64,000 nt of DNA from Pseudomonas aylmerensis (GCF_001702265.1 NZ_MAUE01000026.1:310001-374000); one strand, 5' to 3'. Numbered from the stretch's first letter, positions 42,644-51,571 are shown. The notes: generated by a model from the sequence alone, not told the origin. Program-made: numbers and translations.

Positions 42644-42814
42644 ATGCCCGATAAAACCTGTGCCTGCCCACACTGCAAGTGTGTGCTGGGAGCTGATGCG
42701 GTAATGAAGGACGGCAAGGGCTATTGCTGCCAGGGCTGTGCCGAGCATCATGCTCATGGCGAGCCGTGTGCGGCGGCTACTGGCTGCGAATGCGCCAAGT
42801 CGGCTAAAGGCTAA
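42644..42814 (+). CDS. Bacterial metallothionein
   Basis: A 56-residue protein with about ten cysteines in metallothionein spacing: CACPHCKC near the N-terminus, GYCCQGCAEHH in the middle, and CAAATGCECAKSAKG at the end. This is the SmtA/BmtA pattern that binds zinc, cadmium or copper through thiolates and histidines. An AAGGAG site lies 8 bases before the ATG. Monocistronic; a REP pair follows directly after the stop. Confidence 0.93.
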   Translation: MPDKTCACPHCKCVLGADAVMKDGKGYCCQGCAEHHAHGEPCAAATGCECAKSAKG

Positions 42815-42819
42815 CCCCC

Positions 42820-42900
42820 GTAGGAGCCGGCTTGCTGGCGATGCGCCCCCAAGGACTGCACGAATCTTGAGGTCGCCATCGCCGGCAAGCCGGCTCCTAC
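42820..42900. repeat. REP pair (BIME) after the metallothionein gene
   Basis: GTAGGAGCCGGCTTGC (42820-42835) has a perfect 16-base inverted partner at 42885-42900, with further TGGCGAT/ATCGCC pairing. Lies between convergent genes. Confidence 0.9.
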
Positions 42901-42913
42901 GCAGTTTCTGCGG

Positions 42914-43177
42914 TCACTGGCGTTCGAGTTCGAGCCGCAGGCTATGATCGGGCAGGCGTTGACGGTCTTTCACCACGCCGCTGGTACGGCGGCCCTCCAG
43001 CGCAAATACCACGGTTTGCGCGTCATGCAGATCATCCGGCAGTGGCTGGAAAACCTTCAGCACCAGCCAGCCTGGCGCGTGTTGCAGGCTCACCTGGCAC
43101 TCGGCCTGTTTGGCCAGCGGCCCGAACAAAGTGTCGCGGGTGTAATCAATGCGCGCCCTGCCATTGATTGAATCCAT
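42914..43177 (-). CDS. Small conserved-type protein of unknown function
   Basis: 87 residues from the ATG at 43177, which has CAGGGAGA upstream. Soluble, no signal peptide. It contains TLFGPLAKQAECQVSLQHAP and LPDDLHDAQTVVFALEGRR. No family recognised. It follows the gene at 43192-43434 by 14 bases in the same direction, so the two are cotranscribed. Confidence 0.7.
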   Translation of the reverse strand: MDSINGRARIDYTRDTLFGPLAKQAECQVSLQHAPGWLVLKVFQPLPDDLHDAQTVVFALEGRRTSGVVKDRQRLPDHSLRLELERQ

Positions 43178-43191
43178 GGTTTTCTCCCTGA

Positions 43192-43434
43192 TCAAGCCTG
43201 AGCGCGCGCATCCGAGCGGCGCCATTGCACGTTGGTAATGCCGAACTTCTCGGCCTGCTCCCGGCTGGTCTTCTTGACCTGCTCACGGGCGAAACGGCCG
43301 ATACGGCCCACGCCGGCGTCACAGCTTGCCCAATGCCAAGCTTCCAGGGTGTCAAGCTTTTCCAGGCGGATGATGAATGACTTCGGCTCGCCATGGAGGC
43401 TGTAGTCGATCACGAACAGTTTTGCGTTATTCAT
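43192..43434 (-). CDS. Small conserved Pseudomonas-type protein
   Basis: 80 residues from the ATG at 43434. The sequence begins MNNAKLFVIDYSLHGEPKSF and contains LEKLDTLEAWHWASCDAGVG; from memory this matches a small Pseudomonas-restricted family (DUF6555), though I could not check. Basic C-terminus. Divergent from an AraC gene (start 43552), which may regulate it. Confidence 0.75.
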   Translation of the reverse strand: MNNAKLFVIDYSLHGEPKSFIIRLEKLDTLEAWHWASCDAGVGRIGRFAREQVKKTSREQAEKFGITNVQWRRSDARAQA

Positions 43435-43551
43435 TGGCCCATCAACCCTGGTGGTGTAAAGCAAGTGATCCTCGCGGGCGCTAAAAATTCACTCGGATTG
43501 TCGAGCGGTGGTCATTACCATGGCGGCTCACCCTTGATTGATGTGCCCCCC

Positions 43552-44316
43552 ATGGCCCTGGCTGCGCCCCCCGACCTCAGTGATCACGCCGTCCCCGTGC
43601 AGCCGTTGGCGCGTACTTACCCGCGTGGGTTGTACGTGGAGCCGCACAGTCACGACTGGGGACAATTGCTCTACGCCATGAGCGGCGTGATGTGGGTCGA
43701 GACCCCCCGCGAAGCCTTGGTGGTGCCGCCCCAGCGTGCCGTGTGGTTGCCGCCTGGGGTGGAGCACGGGATCCGGGTGGTGTCGGACCTGCAGATGCGC
43801 AATATCTACCTGCGCCCATCATTGGCGGCGACGCTGGACAGCCAGGTGCAGGTGATTGAGGTCGGCGGGCTGCTGCGTGAGCTGATCGTCGCGCTGGTGG
43901 AGCAGGGCGACAGCGCTGACGCGGCGTATTACGACGCGGTGGTCGGCCTGGCCCTGCTGGAGCTGCAACGGGCGCGTCGCTCGCAGATCCGCATCGCCAT
44001 GCCGGTCGAGGCCGACCGACGCCTGATCAACGCGTGCCAATCGGTGATGGCCGAGCCGTCCCTGGAAATCCCCTTCGAGCAGCACGCGGACACGGCCGGT
44101 GCCAGCGTGCGCACCTTGGCGCGGCTGTTCCAGCACAACCTGGGCATGGGCTTTGCCGAGTGGCGCCGCCAGGTGCAACTGGCCACGGCGGTGGCGGAGT
44201 TGATCCAGGGCCAGTCTGTGAGTGCGATCGCACGGTCGCTTGGGTACTCGCCGAGCAGTTTCAGCGACATGTTTCGCCGCGAACTCGGTGTGGCGCCTTC
44301 GCAATACGTCGGCTGA
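43552..44316 (+). CDS. AraC-family regulator with N-terminal cupin
   Basis: 254 residues from the ATG at 43552; a TTG at 43534 in the same frame is a possible alternative start. Cupin sensor (YPRGLYVEPHSHDWGQLLYA, VVPPQRAVWLPPGVEHGI) and two helix-turn-helix motifs (ADTAGASVRTLARLFQHNLG; SVSAIARSLGYSPSSFSDMF). Built like the regulator at 36011-36808. Target could be the divergent small genes or the XapX/oxidoreductase pair downstream. Confidence 0.88.
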   Translation: MALAAPPDLSDHAVPVQPLARTYPRGLYVEPHSHDWGQLLYAMSGVMWVETPREALVVPPQRAVWLPPGVEHGIRVVSDLQMRNIYLRPSLAATLDSQVQVIEVGGLLRELIVALVEQGDSADAAYYDAVVGLALLELQRARRSQIRIAMPVEADRRLINACQSVMAEPSLEIPFEQHADTAGASVRTLARLFQHNLGMGFAEWRRQVQLATAVAELIQGQSVSAIARSLGYSPSSFSDMFRRELGVAPSQYVG

Positions 44317-44406
44317 GGGGTTGGCCGAAATCCTGAAGCACTTGGCCGATGCTTCAGAAATGGGCTCTCTACACTGAGCCCATCAACCCCCTGAGGCGCA
44401 GCCCCC

Positions 44407-44580
44407 ATGAACTACCTGATCTCCCTCGCCATCGGCCTGTTTGTCGGCGTGATTTACGGCGCGCTGGATTTTCGCTCGCCCGCGCCGCCGGCCATCGCCC
44501 TGGTGGGCCTGATGGGCATGCTGCTCGGCGAGCAACTGTGGCCCATGGGGCGGCAGCTGGTCAGCGGTTGGTTGTCCTGA
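44407..44580 (+). CDS. XapX (DUF1427) small membrane protein
   Basis: 57 residues with two hydrophobic segments. ISLAIGLFVGVIYGALDFRS, then PAPPAIALVGLMGMLLGEQL is the XapX pattern (two helices around a PAPP turn). These proteins often lie next to oxidoreductase genes. It precedes the quinone-oxidoreductase-type gene by 27 bases, in the same direction. Confidence 0.9.
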   Translation: MNYLISLAIGLFVGVIYGALDFRSPAPPAIALVGLMGMLLGEQLWPMGRQLVSGWLS

Positions 44581-44607
44581 TTTTCTTTCCCTCCTGAGGA
44601 TTGCGTC

Positions 44608-45567
44608 ATGAAAGCACTGCAGTTTTCCGCTACCGGCGACCTTAACGCCCTGGGTTTCGTCGACGTCGCCACCCCGGTGCCGGCGGCCGGTGAAGTTCTG
44701 GTCCAGATCAAGGCCGCGGGCCTGAACCCCAGCGATGTAAAAAACGTGCTCGGCCGCTTCCCCTACACCACCTTGCCGCGCATTCCGGGCCGCGATTTTG
44801 CCGGTGTGGTGGTGCAGGGGCCGCAGGCGCTGGTCGGTCAGGCCGTGTGGGGCACCGGACGCGACCTGGGCTTTTTCGCCGATGGTTCCCACGCCGAGTA
44901 CCTCACCGTGTCCGCCAAGGGCGTGGCGCATAAACCCAGCCACTTGAGTTTTGCCCAGGCCGCAAGCCTTGGCGTGCCGTACACCACCGCCTGGGATGCC
45001 CTGGAACGCAGCGGTGTCGGCAAAGGCACGCGGCTGCTGGTGATCGGCGCCAATGGTGCGGTCGGCAGCGCGGCGCTGGCCTTGGCGAAAATTCGCGGGG
45101 CCCAGGTGCTGGCGGCGGTGCGCAAGGTCGAGCAGGTCGAGGTGTTGCAGGCGCAGGGTGTCGACGCGATTGCCCTGGGCACGCCGGACGAGCTGGGCGC
45201 GCAGGTGAACGCAGTGTTCAAGGGCGGTGCCGATGTGATCCTCGACAACACCGGTTTCTGGTTGCCGGCGGCCGTGGCGGGCCTGGCGCCATTCGGTCGC
45301 ATCGCGATCATCGCCGCGCCGGTGGACGGCCACGTGCAATTGCCGGCCCTGGCCCTGTACCGCAAGGGTGGCTCGGTGGTGGGGATCAATTCGTTGCTCT
45401 ACAACTGCGAGCAATGCGCGGTGATGCTCGAGCAGTTCGGACGCTTCTTCGATGAAGGCCTGCTGCCGCTGCCCACCGGCCTGCGCGAAGTGGCACTGGC
45501 CGACGGTGTGCAGTGCTATGAAGATGTGAACCAGGGCAGTGCAGACAAGATCATCCTCCTGCCCTGA
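44608..45567 (+). CDS. Zinc-type/quinone oxidoreductase-like medium-chain dehydrogenase
   Basis: 319 residues of the MDR family: N-terminal GroES-like domain (VLVQIKAAGLNPSDVKNVLG, IPGRDFAGVV), cofactor domain with LLVIGANGAVGSAALALAKI, and the DNTGFWLP stretch. No catalytic zinc cysteines are visible, so it resembles NADPH:quinone reductase-like proteins. Substrate unknown. A strong GAGGA site precedes the ATG; likely cotranscribed with XapX. Confidence 0.9.
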   Translation: MKALQFSATGDLNALGFVDVATPVPAAGEVLVQIKAAGLNPSDVKNVLGRFPYTTLPRIPGRDFAGVVVQGPQALVGQAVWGTGRDLGFFADGSHAEYLTVSAKGVAHKPSHLSFAQAASLGVPYTTAWDALERSGVGKGTRLLVIGANGAVGSAALALAKIRGAQVLAAVRKVEQVEVLQAQGVDAIALGTPDELGAQVNAVFKGGADVILDNTGFWLPAAVAGLAPFGRIAIIAAPVDGHVQLPALALYRKGGSVVGINSLLYNCEQCAVMLEQFGRFFDEGLLPLPTGLREVALADGVQCYEDVNQGSADKIILLP

Positions 45568-45589
45568 CACGCTCAAAAAAGGGGGAGCG

Positions 45590-46160
45590 GGCTTGATTCC
45601 CGTGTCTGGCGCAGTTCCACTGTGGGAGCGGGCTTGCCCGCGAAGGCGGAGTGTCAGTAGCGGCGAAGCTGGCTGACCCAGCCCAATCGCAGGCAAGCCA
45701 GCTCCCACAGTGATCGAGTGCAGGCCTGAGTCCCGTGCCTGGCGCAGCTCCCACACTGATCGGGTGCAGGCTTGAGTCCCGTGTCTGGCGCAGCTCCACT
45801 GTGGGAGCTGGCTTGCCCGCGAAAGCGGTGGATCAGTAGCGGTGAAGTTGGCTGACCCACCGCCATCGCAGGCAAGCCAGCTCCCACAGTGATCCAGTGC
45901 AGGCTTGAGTCCCGTGTCTGGCGCAGCTCCCCTGTAGGAGCGGGCTTGCTCGCGAAGGCGGAGTGTGAGTAGCGGCGAAGCTGACTGACCAACCGCCATC
46001 GCAGGCAAGCCAGCTCCCACACTGATCGAGTGAAGGCCTGAGTCCCGTCTCTAGCGCAGCTCCATTGTGGGAGCGGGCTTGCCCGCGAAGGCGTTGGATC
46101 AGTAGCGGCGAAGTTGGCTGACCCACCGTCATCGCAGGCAAGCCAGCCAGCCCCCACAAG
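45590..46160. repeat. Tandem array of a 133-bp REP-containing unit, about four copies
   Basis: The ~600 bases between 45567 and 46171 hold no gene. TGTGGGAGCGGGCTTGC-like units start near 45621, 45800, 45933 and 46066, spaced 179, 133 and 133 bases; each is followed by an AGTAGCGGCGAAG stretch, then the inverse GCAGGCAAGCCAGCTCCCAC, and the linker GAGTCCCGTGTCTGGCGCAG. The first spacer has an extra ~46-base partial duplication of the linker. Copies differ by a few bases. Confidence 0.9.
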
Positions 46161-46170
46161 TCAACGCTCG

Positions 46171-47199
46171 TCAGGCTTCGGGGACGCCTTTTTCCCACGC
46201 CGACCAGTTCTTCAGGATCGCTTGCACCAGCGGGTTGCCCGTGCGGTACAGGTTTTCCAGCGCCGGTACAAAACCGCCTTGATCGGCGTACTTCAGCAGG
46301 TTGTCCACTTCGCTGTAGCCCGGATAAGGGCGGTCGAAATCGGAACCGGCACGCACCACCGCCAGGCGCTGGATATCCACCAACCCTTCGCGACTGGCGC
46401 GCAGCAGGGCCTCGTAGGTGGAGTTGTCCTCCTGCTGGGTGGTGCAGTACTCGCCTTTATTGTCCGTGAGCAGCTGGGTCCAGACTTCGGCGCGCTCGCT
46501 CAGGCGCGTGCCGGAGAACCAGGTGTTACCCGCCAGGGTGTCGCAGCGGGTGACCTGCGGCGGCTGGTTGGCTGGCGCGGCGGGGTAGTGTTTGCGCCAG
46601 GCGCTGGATTCCTTGCTTTCCGTGAGCTCGACTTTTTGCGACAGCGCAAACGCCTTGGCTTGCAGCTTCGGGTTCAGCTCAAACACTTCGGTCTTGTAGT
46701 CCAACGGTGGTTTCTCGTTGGGCCCCTTGGTGTTGATGCCGATATAGCCGGTTGGCCACTCCTTGGGCGCATCCCGCGAGTCCAGCTCCCACTGGGTGCC
46801 GAATTCCACCAGGTAATGCGCCCACGCCGCCGTGCCGAGGGTGCCGTGCTTGGGGCTGATGCCGGCAATCCCGGCGATCAGGAAATAGCTCTGGCGCAGG
46901 TCGAACTTGGGCGACAGGGCCAGTGCCAGGGTGGACGCGGCGGCGTTGGTCTGGCCCATGCCGGTGACCAGCAGGCAGACGTCCTCGGTGTTGCAGCGGA
47001 TCACCGGGTATTCGGCCGACAGGCCCGGCACGCGCACTTCCTGCTTGAGTGCCAGGCGGTCGATCCAGGTTTGCGCCTCGGGGGCGAACATGGTGATCAG
47101 CATCACTTTGGGCTTGATCGGCGCCGGTGTATCAGCCAGCACCACGTGGGGCAGCAGCGCCAGGCCGATGGCCAGTGACAGACGGGTAAACGCTTTCAT
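46171..47199 (-). CDS. Purine nucleoside permease (NUP family), exported
   Basis: 342 residues from the ATG at 47199. Signal peptide (AIGLALLPHVVLAD), then the NUP domain with VMLITMFAPEAQTWIDRL, YPVIRCNTEDVCLLVTGMGQ, FLIAGIAGISPKHGTLG and EDNSTYEALLRASREGLVD. The family is related to nucleoside phosphorylases and implicated in purine nucleoside uptake. It follows the Tsx-type gene by 14 bases, making an uptake pair. Whether it is a transporter or a periplasmic phosphorylase-like enzyme is not settled by the sequence. Confidence 0.88.
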   Translation of the reverse strand: MKAFTRLSLAIGLALLPHVVLADTPAPIKPKVMLITMFAPEAQTWIDRLALKQEVRVPGLSAEYPVIRCNTEDVCLLVTGMGQTNAAASTLALALSPKFDLRQSYFLIAGIAGISPKHGTLGTAAWAHYLVEFGTQWELDSRDAPKEWPTGYIGINTKGPNEKPPLDYKTEVFELNPKLQAKAFALSQKVELTESKESSAWRKHYPAAPANQPPQVTRCDTLAGNTWFSGTRLSERAEVWTQLLTDNKGEYCTTQQEDNSTYEALLRASREGLVDIQRLAVVRAGSDFDRPYPGYSEVDNLLKYADQGGFVPALENLYRTGNPLVQAILKNWSAWEKGVPEA

Positions 47200-47213
47200 C
47201 GAATGCTCCTTGA

Positions 47214-48161
47214 TCAGAATTGATAGCCCACGCCGGCGTAGTAACCCCAACCGTCGGAGCGGGCGCGGAAGTTGCCCTCGCCAAAGTTCAGCTCGCTGCC
47301 ATCCTCCCAGTTGCCGCCGTTATGAAAGTAACGACCGACCAGGGTGAAGCGCAGGTGCGTGAACGAGTACAGCAGCACGTTGGTTGCCACCAGGGAATTG
47401 GCGGTGCGCGCCGGGTTGTCCTTGTGCAGGTCCGAGCCGAAATCGTAGTTGGTGAAGCCGATGTAGGTCAGCGAGGCACCGTTGTCGAAACTGCTGATGG
47501 GCACGATGTACTTCATCTGCGCGCGGTAGCCATCCCAGGAATATTCATTGCTGGCGCCGTAGTTTTCCCACTGGTAACGCCCGTAGAAGTTCGCCGACAG
47601 GTTGACCCGCGAGTGGGTGTCGATATCGGTGCCGAGGCCGCTGTACAGGGTGTTGGCACGGTTGTCCTTGTTGCTGCCGTGGTCGTAGATCCAGTCGAAC
47701 GCCACGTACCATTCCTTGAACGGGCCGATGGCCAGGCTGCGCCCCGCCAGGTAGTCGATGGAAATACGCGGCTCGTGCTCCATGAACACCGGCGAGCCAT
47801 GGTCCCACACGCCTTTGTCATTACTGTTACCGATGGTGAGGATCTTCGGCACGTCGATGTAGCCGTACAGCTCGAAAGGCCCCTTGCGGCCGAAGTACTC
47901 GTATTCCAGGTACACGTCGTCCTGCGGCTTGGGGCCGAAGCTGATGTCTTTGCTGCCGATCAAGGTCAGGTCCTGGTTGAACCAGTCCGACCAATACACG
48001 CCTTTTTTAGCCGGGCTGGCTTCGGGGCTGAGGGTTTCGCCCTGTGCCGAGTCATCCACGGGTTTTTGCTGCGCCAAAATGGGTGCACTGAGTACTCCCG
48101 TAACGGCAGCCAGTAGCAAGGAAACACCAAAGCAAGCACGAGGCCTTGAGGTGGGGTGCAT
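47214..48161 (-). CDS. Tsx-type nucleoside-specific outer-membrane channel
   Basis: 315 residues. A signal peptide (SLLLAAVTGVLSAPILAQ) and a spacer lead to a barrel with the Tsx-like pattern: YWSDWFNQDLTLIGS, DDVYLEYEYFGRKGPFELYGY, and the terminal phenylalanine of outer-membrane barrels (AGVGYQF). Tsx lets nucleosides through the outer membrane. Probable operon with the downstream nucleoside permease gene. Confidence 0.88.
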   Translation of the reverse strand: MHPTSRPRACFGVSLLLAAVTGVLSAPILAQQKPVDDSAQGETLSPEASPAKKGVYWSDWFNQDLTLIGSKDISFGPKPQDDVYLEYEYFGRKGPFELYGYIDVPKILTIGNSNDKGVWDHGSPVFMEHEPRISIDYLAGRSLAIGPFKEWYVAFDWIYDHGSNKDNRANTLYSGLGTDIDTHSRVNLSANFYGRYQWENYGASNEYSWDGYRAQMKYIVPISSFDNGASLTYIGFTNYDFGSDLHKDNPARTANSLVATNVLLYSFTHLRFTLVGRYFHNGGNWEDGSELNFGEGNFRARSDGWGYYAGVGYQF

Positions 48162-48316
48162 TGAAAATCCCTATTCGTACGCGGTTGGAACCCGATTCTG
48201 CGGGTAGTGGTGAACTTGGCTGGCAAGTTCGTTCCGCAAACGTTTGCACGTGGCGTACCAACTTTGTTCAAGGGATTGAGCTGAATGGAAAAAAGCGCGA
48301 TTAATCGACCTTTTGG

Positions 48317-49252
48317 TCAAAATTGACTGGGTGTCATTTTCTCGATGCGATTGAACAGGTGCATCGCGGTTTCGCGCCGATACTCACTCGGCGTCTGGTT
48401 CATCTCGATGCGAAAATGCCGGTTGAAGTTGGACAGGTTGGCGTAGCCCACTTCAAAGCAGATATCTGCCACCGACATCTCACTCTGCAGCAGCCGACAG
48501 GCGCGTTGCACGCGGAATTTACGCATCAGGTCGATAAAGCCATGGCCGGTGTTGCGTTTGAAGAAGCGCGAGAAACCCGGTTCGCTCATCTCCAGTTGTT
48601 GCGCGATGACCGACAGGCGCACGTCGCCGGTCAGCTCCGTCATCAAGTAGTCGAAGGCCTTGTTGATGCGTTCGGCGCTGCGTGCGTCCAGGGTCGGCGC
48701 GTAGCAGGGGCTGGCCAGCGCCTTTACCTGAGGGAGCGGGGCATTTTTCAGGGTGTCGAGCAGTTGCAGGAACAGGATCAACCGCTGCAGGCCGTGGGCG
48801 CTGCCGATGGCTTCCATCAGGCGGGCAGCCTGCAGCGCCGTGGCGCCGGTGAACTCCAGGCCACGCCGGGCTTGCTCGAACAGCGGCTGCAAGTCGCCGA
48901 GTTCGGGCAGGGTCTTGCGCAAGGCGAGGAGGGCGGCGCCGTCGAATTGCAGCACCACGTCGCGGCCGCTCAGGTATTCACCGGGAGCCAGCTCGCCGAT
49001 CCAGTCGTGCGGCAGGTCCGGGCCGATCAGCGCGACATGCCCGGCACCGAACGCGCCGATATAGTCGCCCGCCACCAGCTTGCCGCTGCCCTGGCGGATC
49101 AGGTGGATTTCAAATTCGGGGTGGTGATTCCAGCGCGCCAGGTCATAGGGGTAGTCATGTTCGAACCAGCGAAAGCAGTGGTCCGGCTCAGGCAGGATCA
49201 CTTCAAGCTCGGCAGGGCGGTGTTCGAACAGTTGGGCGCGGCTGATGGGCAT
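48317..49252 (-). CDS. AraC-family regulator (MtlR-like)
   Basis: 311 residues. Cupin-like N-domain (RWNHHPEFEIHLIRQGSGKL) and a C-terminal double helix-turn-helix (VRLSVIAQQLEMSEPGFSRF; MSVADICFEVGYANLSNFNR). It resembles MtlR, the activator of mannitol/arabitol/glucitol uptake in P. fluorescens, and is divergent from a polyol-type binding protein gene. The intergenic region has a perfect 14-base inverted repeat, the likely operator. Confidence 0.88.
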   Translation of the reverse strand: MPISRAQLFEHRPAELEVILPEPDHCFRWFEHDYPYDLARWNHHPEFEIHLIRQGSGKLVAGDYIGAFGAGHVALIGPDLPHDWIGELAPGEYLSGRDVVLQFDGAALLALRKTLPELGDLQPLFEQARRGLEFTGATALQAARLMEAIGSAHGLQRLILFLQLLDTLKNAPLPQVKALASPCYAPTLDARSAERINKAFDYLMTELTGDVRLSVIAQQLEMSEPGFSRFFKRNTGHGFIDLMRKFRVQRACRLLQSEMSVADICFEVGYANLSNFNRHFRIEMNQTPSEYRRETAMHLFNRIEKMTPSQF

Positions 49253-49332
49253 GGTGATGCCTCTTTTACTTGTCGGATCGCCTCAAAATACGCGGGTTGG
49301 CAAGCCGTGCGCTACCCTTGGTTTCGCCCGGC

Positions 49333-49378
49333 ACTGATACTTTTTTGATCCTGGAACGGCGGTTAAAAAAGTATCAGT
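49333..49378. promoter_or_regulatory. 14-base inverted repeat between the AraC gene and the binding-protein gene
   Basis: ACTGATACTTTTTT (49333-49346) is repeated in perfect inverse as AAAAAAGTATCAGT (49365-49378) with 18 bases between. It is centred between the divergent genes, 85 bases before the binding-protein start. The likely binding site of the AraC regulator. Confidence 0.7.
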
Positions 49379-49462
49379 CGAGCATTCGCCCTGCGTTTGT
49401 GGGGGACTGGCCAAGCTGCTGTAATCGGCGCTCAACAACAAAAACAACAGGTGGAAACCGCC

Positions 49463-50773
49463 ATGTTCAAGCTCCCGCACGCGTTGTTCCTGCTTTCCGG
49501 CCTGGCAGTGGCAATGCCCGGTCAGGCCGCCGACACCGTCACCATCGCCACCGTCAACAACAGCGACATGATCCGCATGCAGCGCCTGTCCAAGGTGTTC
49601 GAGCAGCAGCATCCGGACATCCAGCTGAACTGGGTAGTACTGGAAGAAAACGTGCTGCGCCAGCGCCTTACCACCGATATCGCCACCCAGGGCGGGCAGT
49701 TTGATGTGCTCACCATTGGCACCTATGAGACCCCGCTGTGGGGCGCCAAGCACTGGCTGGAGCCGCTGACCCAGTTGCCGGCCGATTACGATGCCGACGA
49801 CATCTTCCCGTCGGTGCGCCAGGGCCTGTCGGTCAACGACACCCTGTATGCGTTGCCGTTCTACGGCGAAAGCACCGTGACCTACTACCGCACCGACCTG
49901 TTCAAGCAGGCTGGCCTGAGCATGCCCGCGCACCCGACCTGGACGCAGCTCGGCGAGTTCGCCGCCAAGCTCACTGCCAAGGACCAAGGCCAATACGGCA
50001 TGTGCCTGCGCGGCAAGGCCGGCTGGGGTGAAAACATCGCACTGCTGAGCACCATGGCCAATGCCTTTGGCGCGCGCTGGTTCGATGAGCAGTGGAAGCC
50101 CGAGCTGACCAGCCCTGAGTGGACCGCCGCCGCCAACTTCTACGTCAACACTCTCAAGCAATACGGCCCCCCGGGCGTGTCCAGCAACGGCTTCAACGAA
50201 ACCCTGGCGCTGTTCAATAGCGGCAAATGTGCGATCTGGGTCGATGCCAGCGTCGCCGGCTCCTTCACCACCGACAAGAGCCAGAGCAAGGTCGCCGACA
50301 GCGTCGGCTTCGCGGCTGCCCCCACTGAAGTCACCGACAAAGGCTCCTCGTGGCTCTACGCCTGGTCGCTGGCGATCCCGGCCACCTCCCAGCACAAGGA
50401 CGCCGCCAAGGCATTTATCGCCTGGGCGACCTCGAAGGAGTACATCCAGCTGGTCGCGGATAAAGAAGGCATCACCAACGTACCGCCGGGCACCCGCCAA
50501 TCCACCTACAACGCGGCGTACCTCAAGGCCGCACCGTTCGCCCAGGTGACCCTGGAGATGATGAAGCACGCCGACCCCGCGCACCCCTCGGCCAAACCCG
50601 TGCCGTACGTGGGCATCCAGTACGTGACCATCCCCGAGTTCCAGGCCATCGGCACCTCCGTCGGCAAGCTGTTCTCGGCGGCGCTCACCGGCGGCATGTC
50701 GGTTGACCAGGCGTTGCAGCAGGCGCAGTCCACCACCGAGCGCGAGATGAAACGCGCCGGCTACCCGAAATAG
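49463..50773 (+). CDS. Sugar-alcohol-type ABC transporter substrate-binding protein (MtlE-like)
   Basis: 436 residues from the ATG at 49463. Signal peptide (LLSGLAVAMPGQAAD) and family-1 solute-binding domain (DTVTIATVNNSDMIRMQRLS, FDVLTIGTYETPLWGAKHW, ALPFYGESTVTYYRTDLFK). Closest in look to MtlE, the mannitol/sorbitol binding protein. Normally the permease (mtlF, mtlG) and ATPase (mtlK) genes follow; here an SDR gene follows after 18 bases. Confidence 0.88.
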   Translation: MFKLPHALFLLSGLAVAMPGQAADTVTIATVNNSDMIRMQRLSKVFEQQHPDIQLNWVVLEENVLRQRLTTDIATQGGQFDVLTIGTYETPLWGAKHWLEPLTQLPADYDADDIFPSVRQGLSVNDTLYALPFYGESTVTYYRTDLFKQAGLSMPAHPTWTQLGEFAAKLTAKDQGQYGMCLRGKAGWGENIALLSTMANAFGARWFDEQWKPELTSPEWTAAANFYVNTLKQYGPPGVSSNGFNETLALFNSGKCAIWVDASVAGSFTTDKSQSKVADSVGFAAAPTEVTDKGSSWLYAWSLAIPATSQHKDAAKAFIAWATSKEYIQLVADKEGITNVPPGTRQSTYNAAYLKAAPFAQVTLEMMKHADPAHPSAKPVPYVGIQYVTIPEFQAIGTSVGKLFSAALTGGMSVDQALQQAQSTTEREMKRAGYPK

Positions 50774-50791
50774 TTTTGACAGGACACCTCA

Positions 50792-51565
50792 ATGAAACGA
50801 CTCGAAGGTAAGAGCGCGCTGATCACCGGATCGGCGCGCGGGATCGGCCGCGCGTTTGCCCAGGCCTACATTGCCGAAGGCGCCACCGTTGCCATCGCCG
50901 ATATCGACCTGCAACGCGCCCAGGCTACTGCAGCCGAACTGGGCCCCCAGGCCTACGCGGTGGCGATGGACGTCACCGACCAGGCCTCCATCGACAGCGC
51001 GATTGCCGCCGTGGTCGCCCAGGCCGGCAAGCTCGATATCCTGATCAACAACGCCGCGCTGTTCGACCTGGCGCCCATCGTCGACATCACCCGCGACAGC
51101 TACGCGCGGTTGTTCTCGATCAATGTCGCCGGCACGCTGTTCACCCTGCAGGCTGCCGCGCGACAGATGATCAGCCAGGGCCACGGCGGCAAGATCATTA
51201 ACATGGCCAGCCAGGCCGGGCGGCGCGGTGAGCCGCTGGTGGCGGTCTACTGCGCAACCAAGGCGGCGGTGATCAGCCTTACACAATCGGCGGGGTTGAA
51301 CCTGATCAAGCAGGGCATCAACGTCAACGCCATCGCCCCCGGTGTGGTGGATGGCGAGCACTGGGATGGGGTGGATGCGCTGTTCGCCAGGCATGAAGGT
51401 TTGCCGCCTGGCGAGAAGAAGAGGCGGGTAGGGGGTGAGGTGCCGTTCGGGCGGATGGGTACGGCAGAGGATTTGACCGGGATGGCAATCTTCCTGGCGT
51501 CCAAAGAGGCCGACTATGTGGTGGCCCAGACCTACAACGTCGACGGTGGCAACTGGATGAACTGA
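50792..51565 (+). CDS. Short-chain dehydrogenase, sorbitol/L-iditol 2-dehydrogenase type
   Basis: 257 residues. SDR fold: GSARGIGRAF nucleotide motif, NNAALFD, catalytic Ser in NMASQAGRRG and YCATK. The insert near residues 187-215 (GVVDGEHWDGVDALFARHEG) is typical of sorbitol dehydrogenases (SmoS/PolS). It would oxidise a polyol to a ketose with NAD+. It directly follows the binding-protein gene, which supports a polyol substrate. Confidence 0.88.
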   Translation: MKRLEGKSALITGSARGIGRAFAQAYIAEGATVAIADIDLQRAQATAAELGPQAYAVAMDVTDQASIDSAIAAVVAQAGKLDILINNAALFDLAPIVDITRDSYARLFSINVAGTLFTLQAAARQMISQGHGGKIINMASQAGRRGEPLVAVYCATKAAVISLTQSAGLNLIKQGINVNAIAPGVVDGEHWDGVDALFARHEGLPPGEKKRRVGGEVPFGRMGTAEDLTGMAIFLASKEADYVVAQTYNVDGGNWMN

Positions 51566-51571
51566 TCCTGG

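Noticed and set aside
45590-46160. CRISPR array
   Set aside because: Units are ~133 bp with internal inverted repeats and no unique spacers; these are REP-containing tandem repeats and no cas genes are near.
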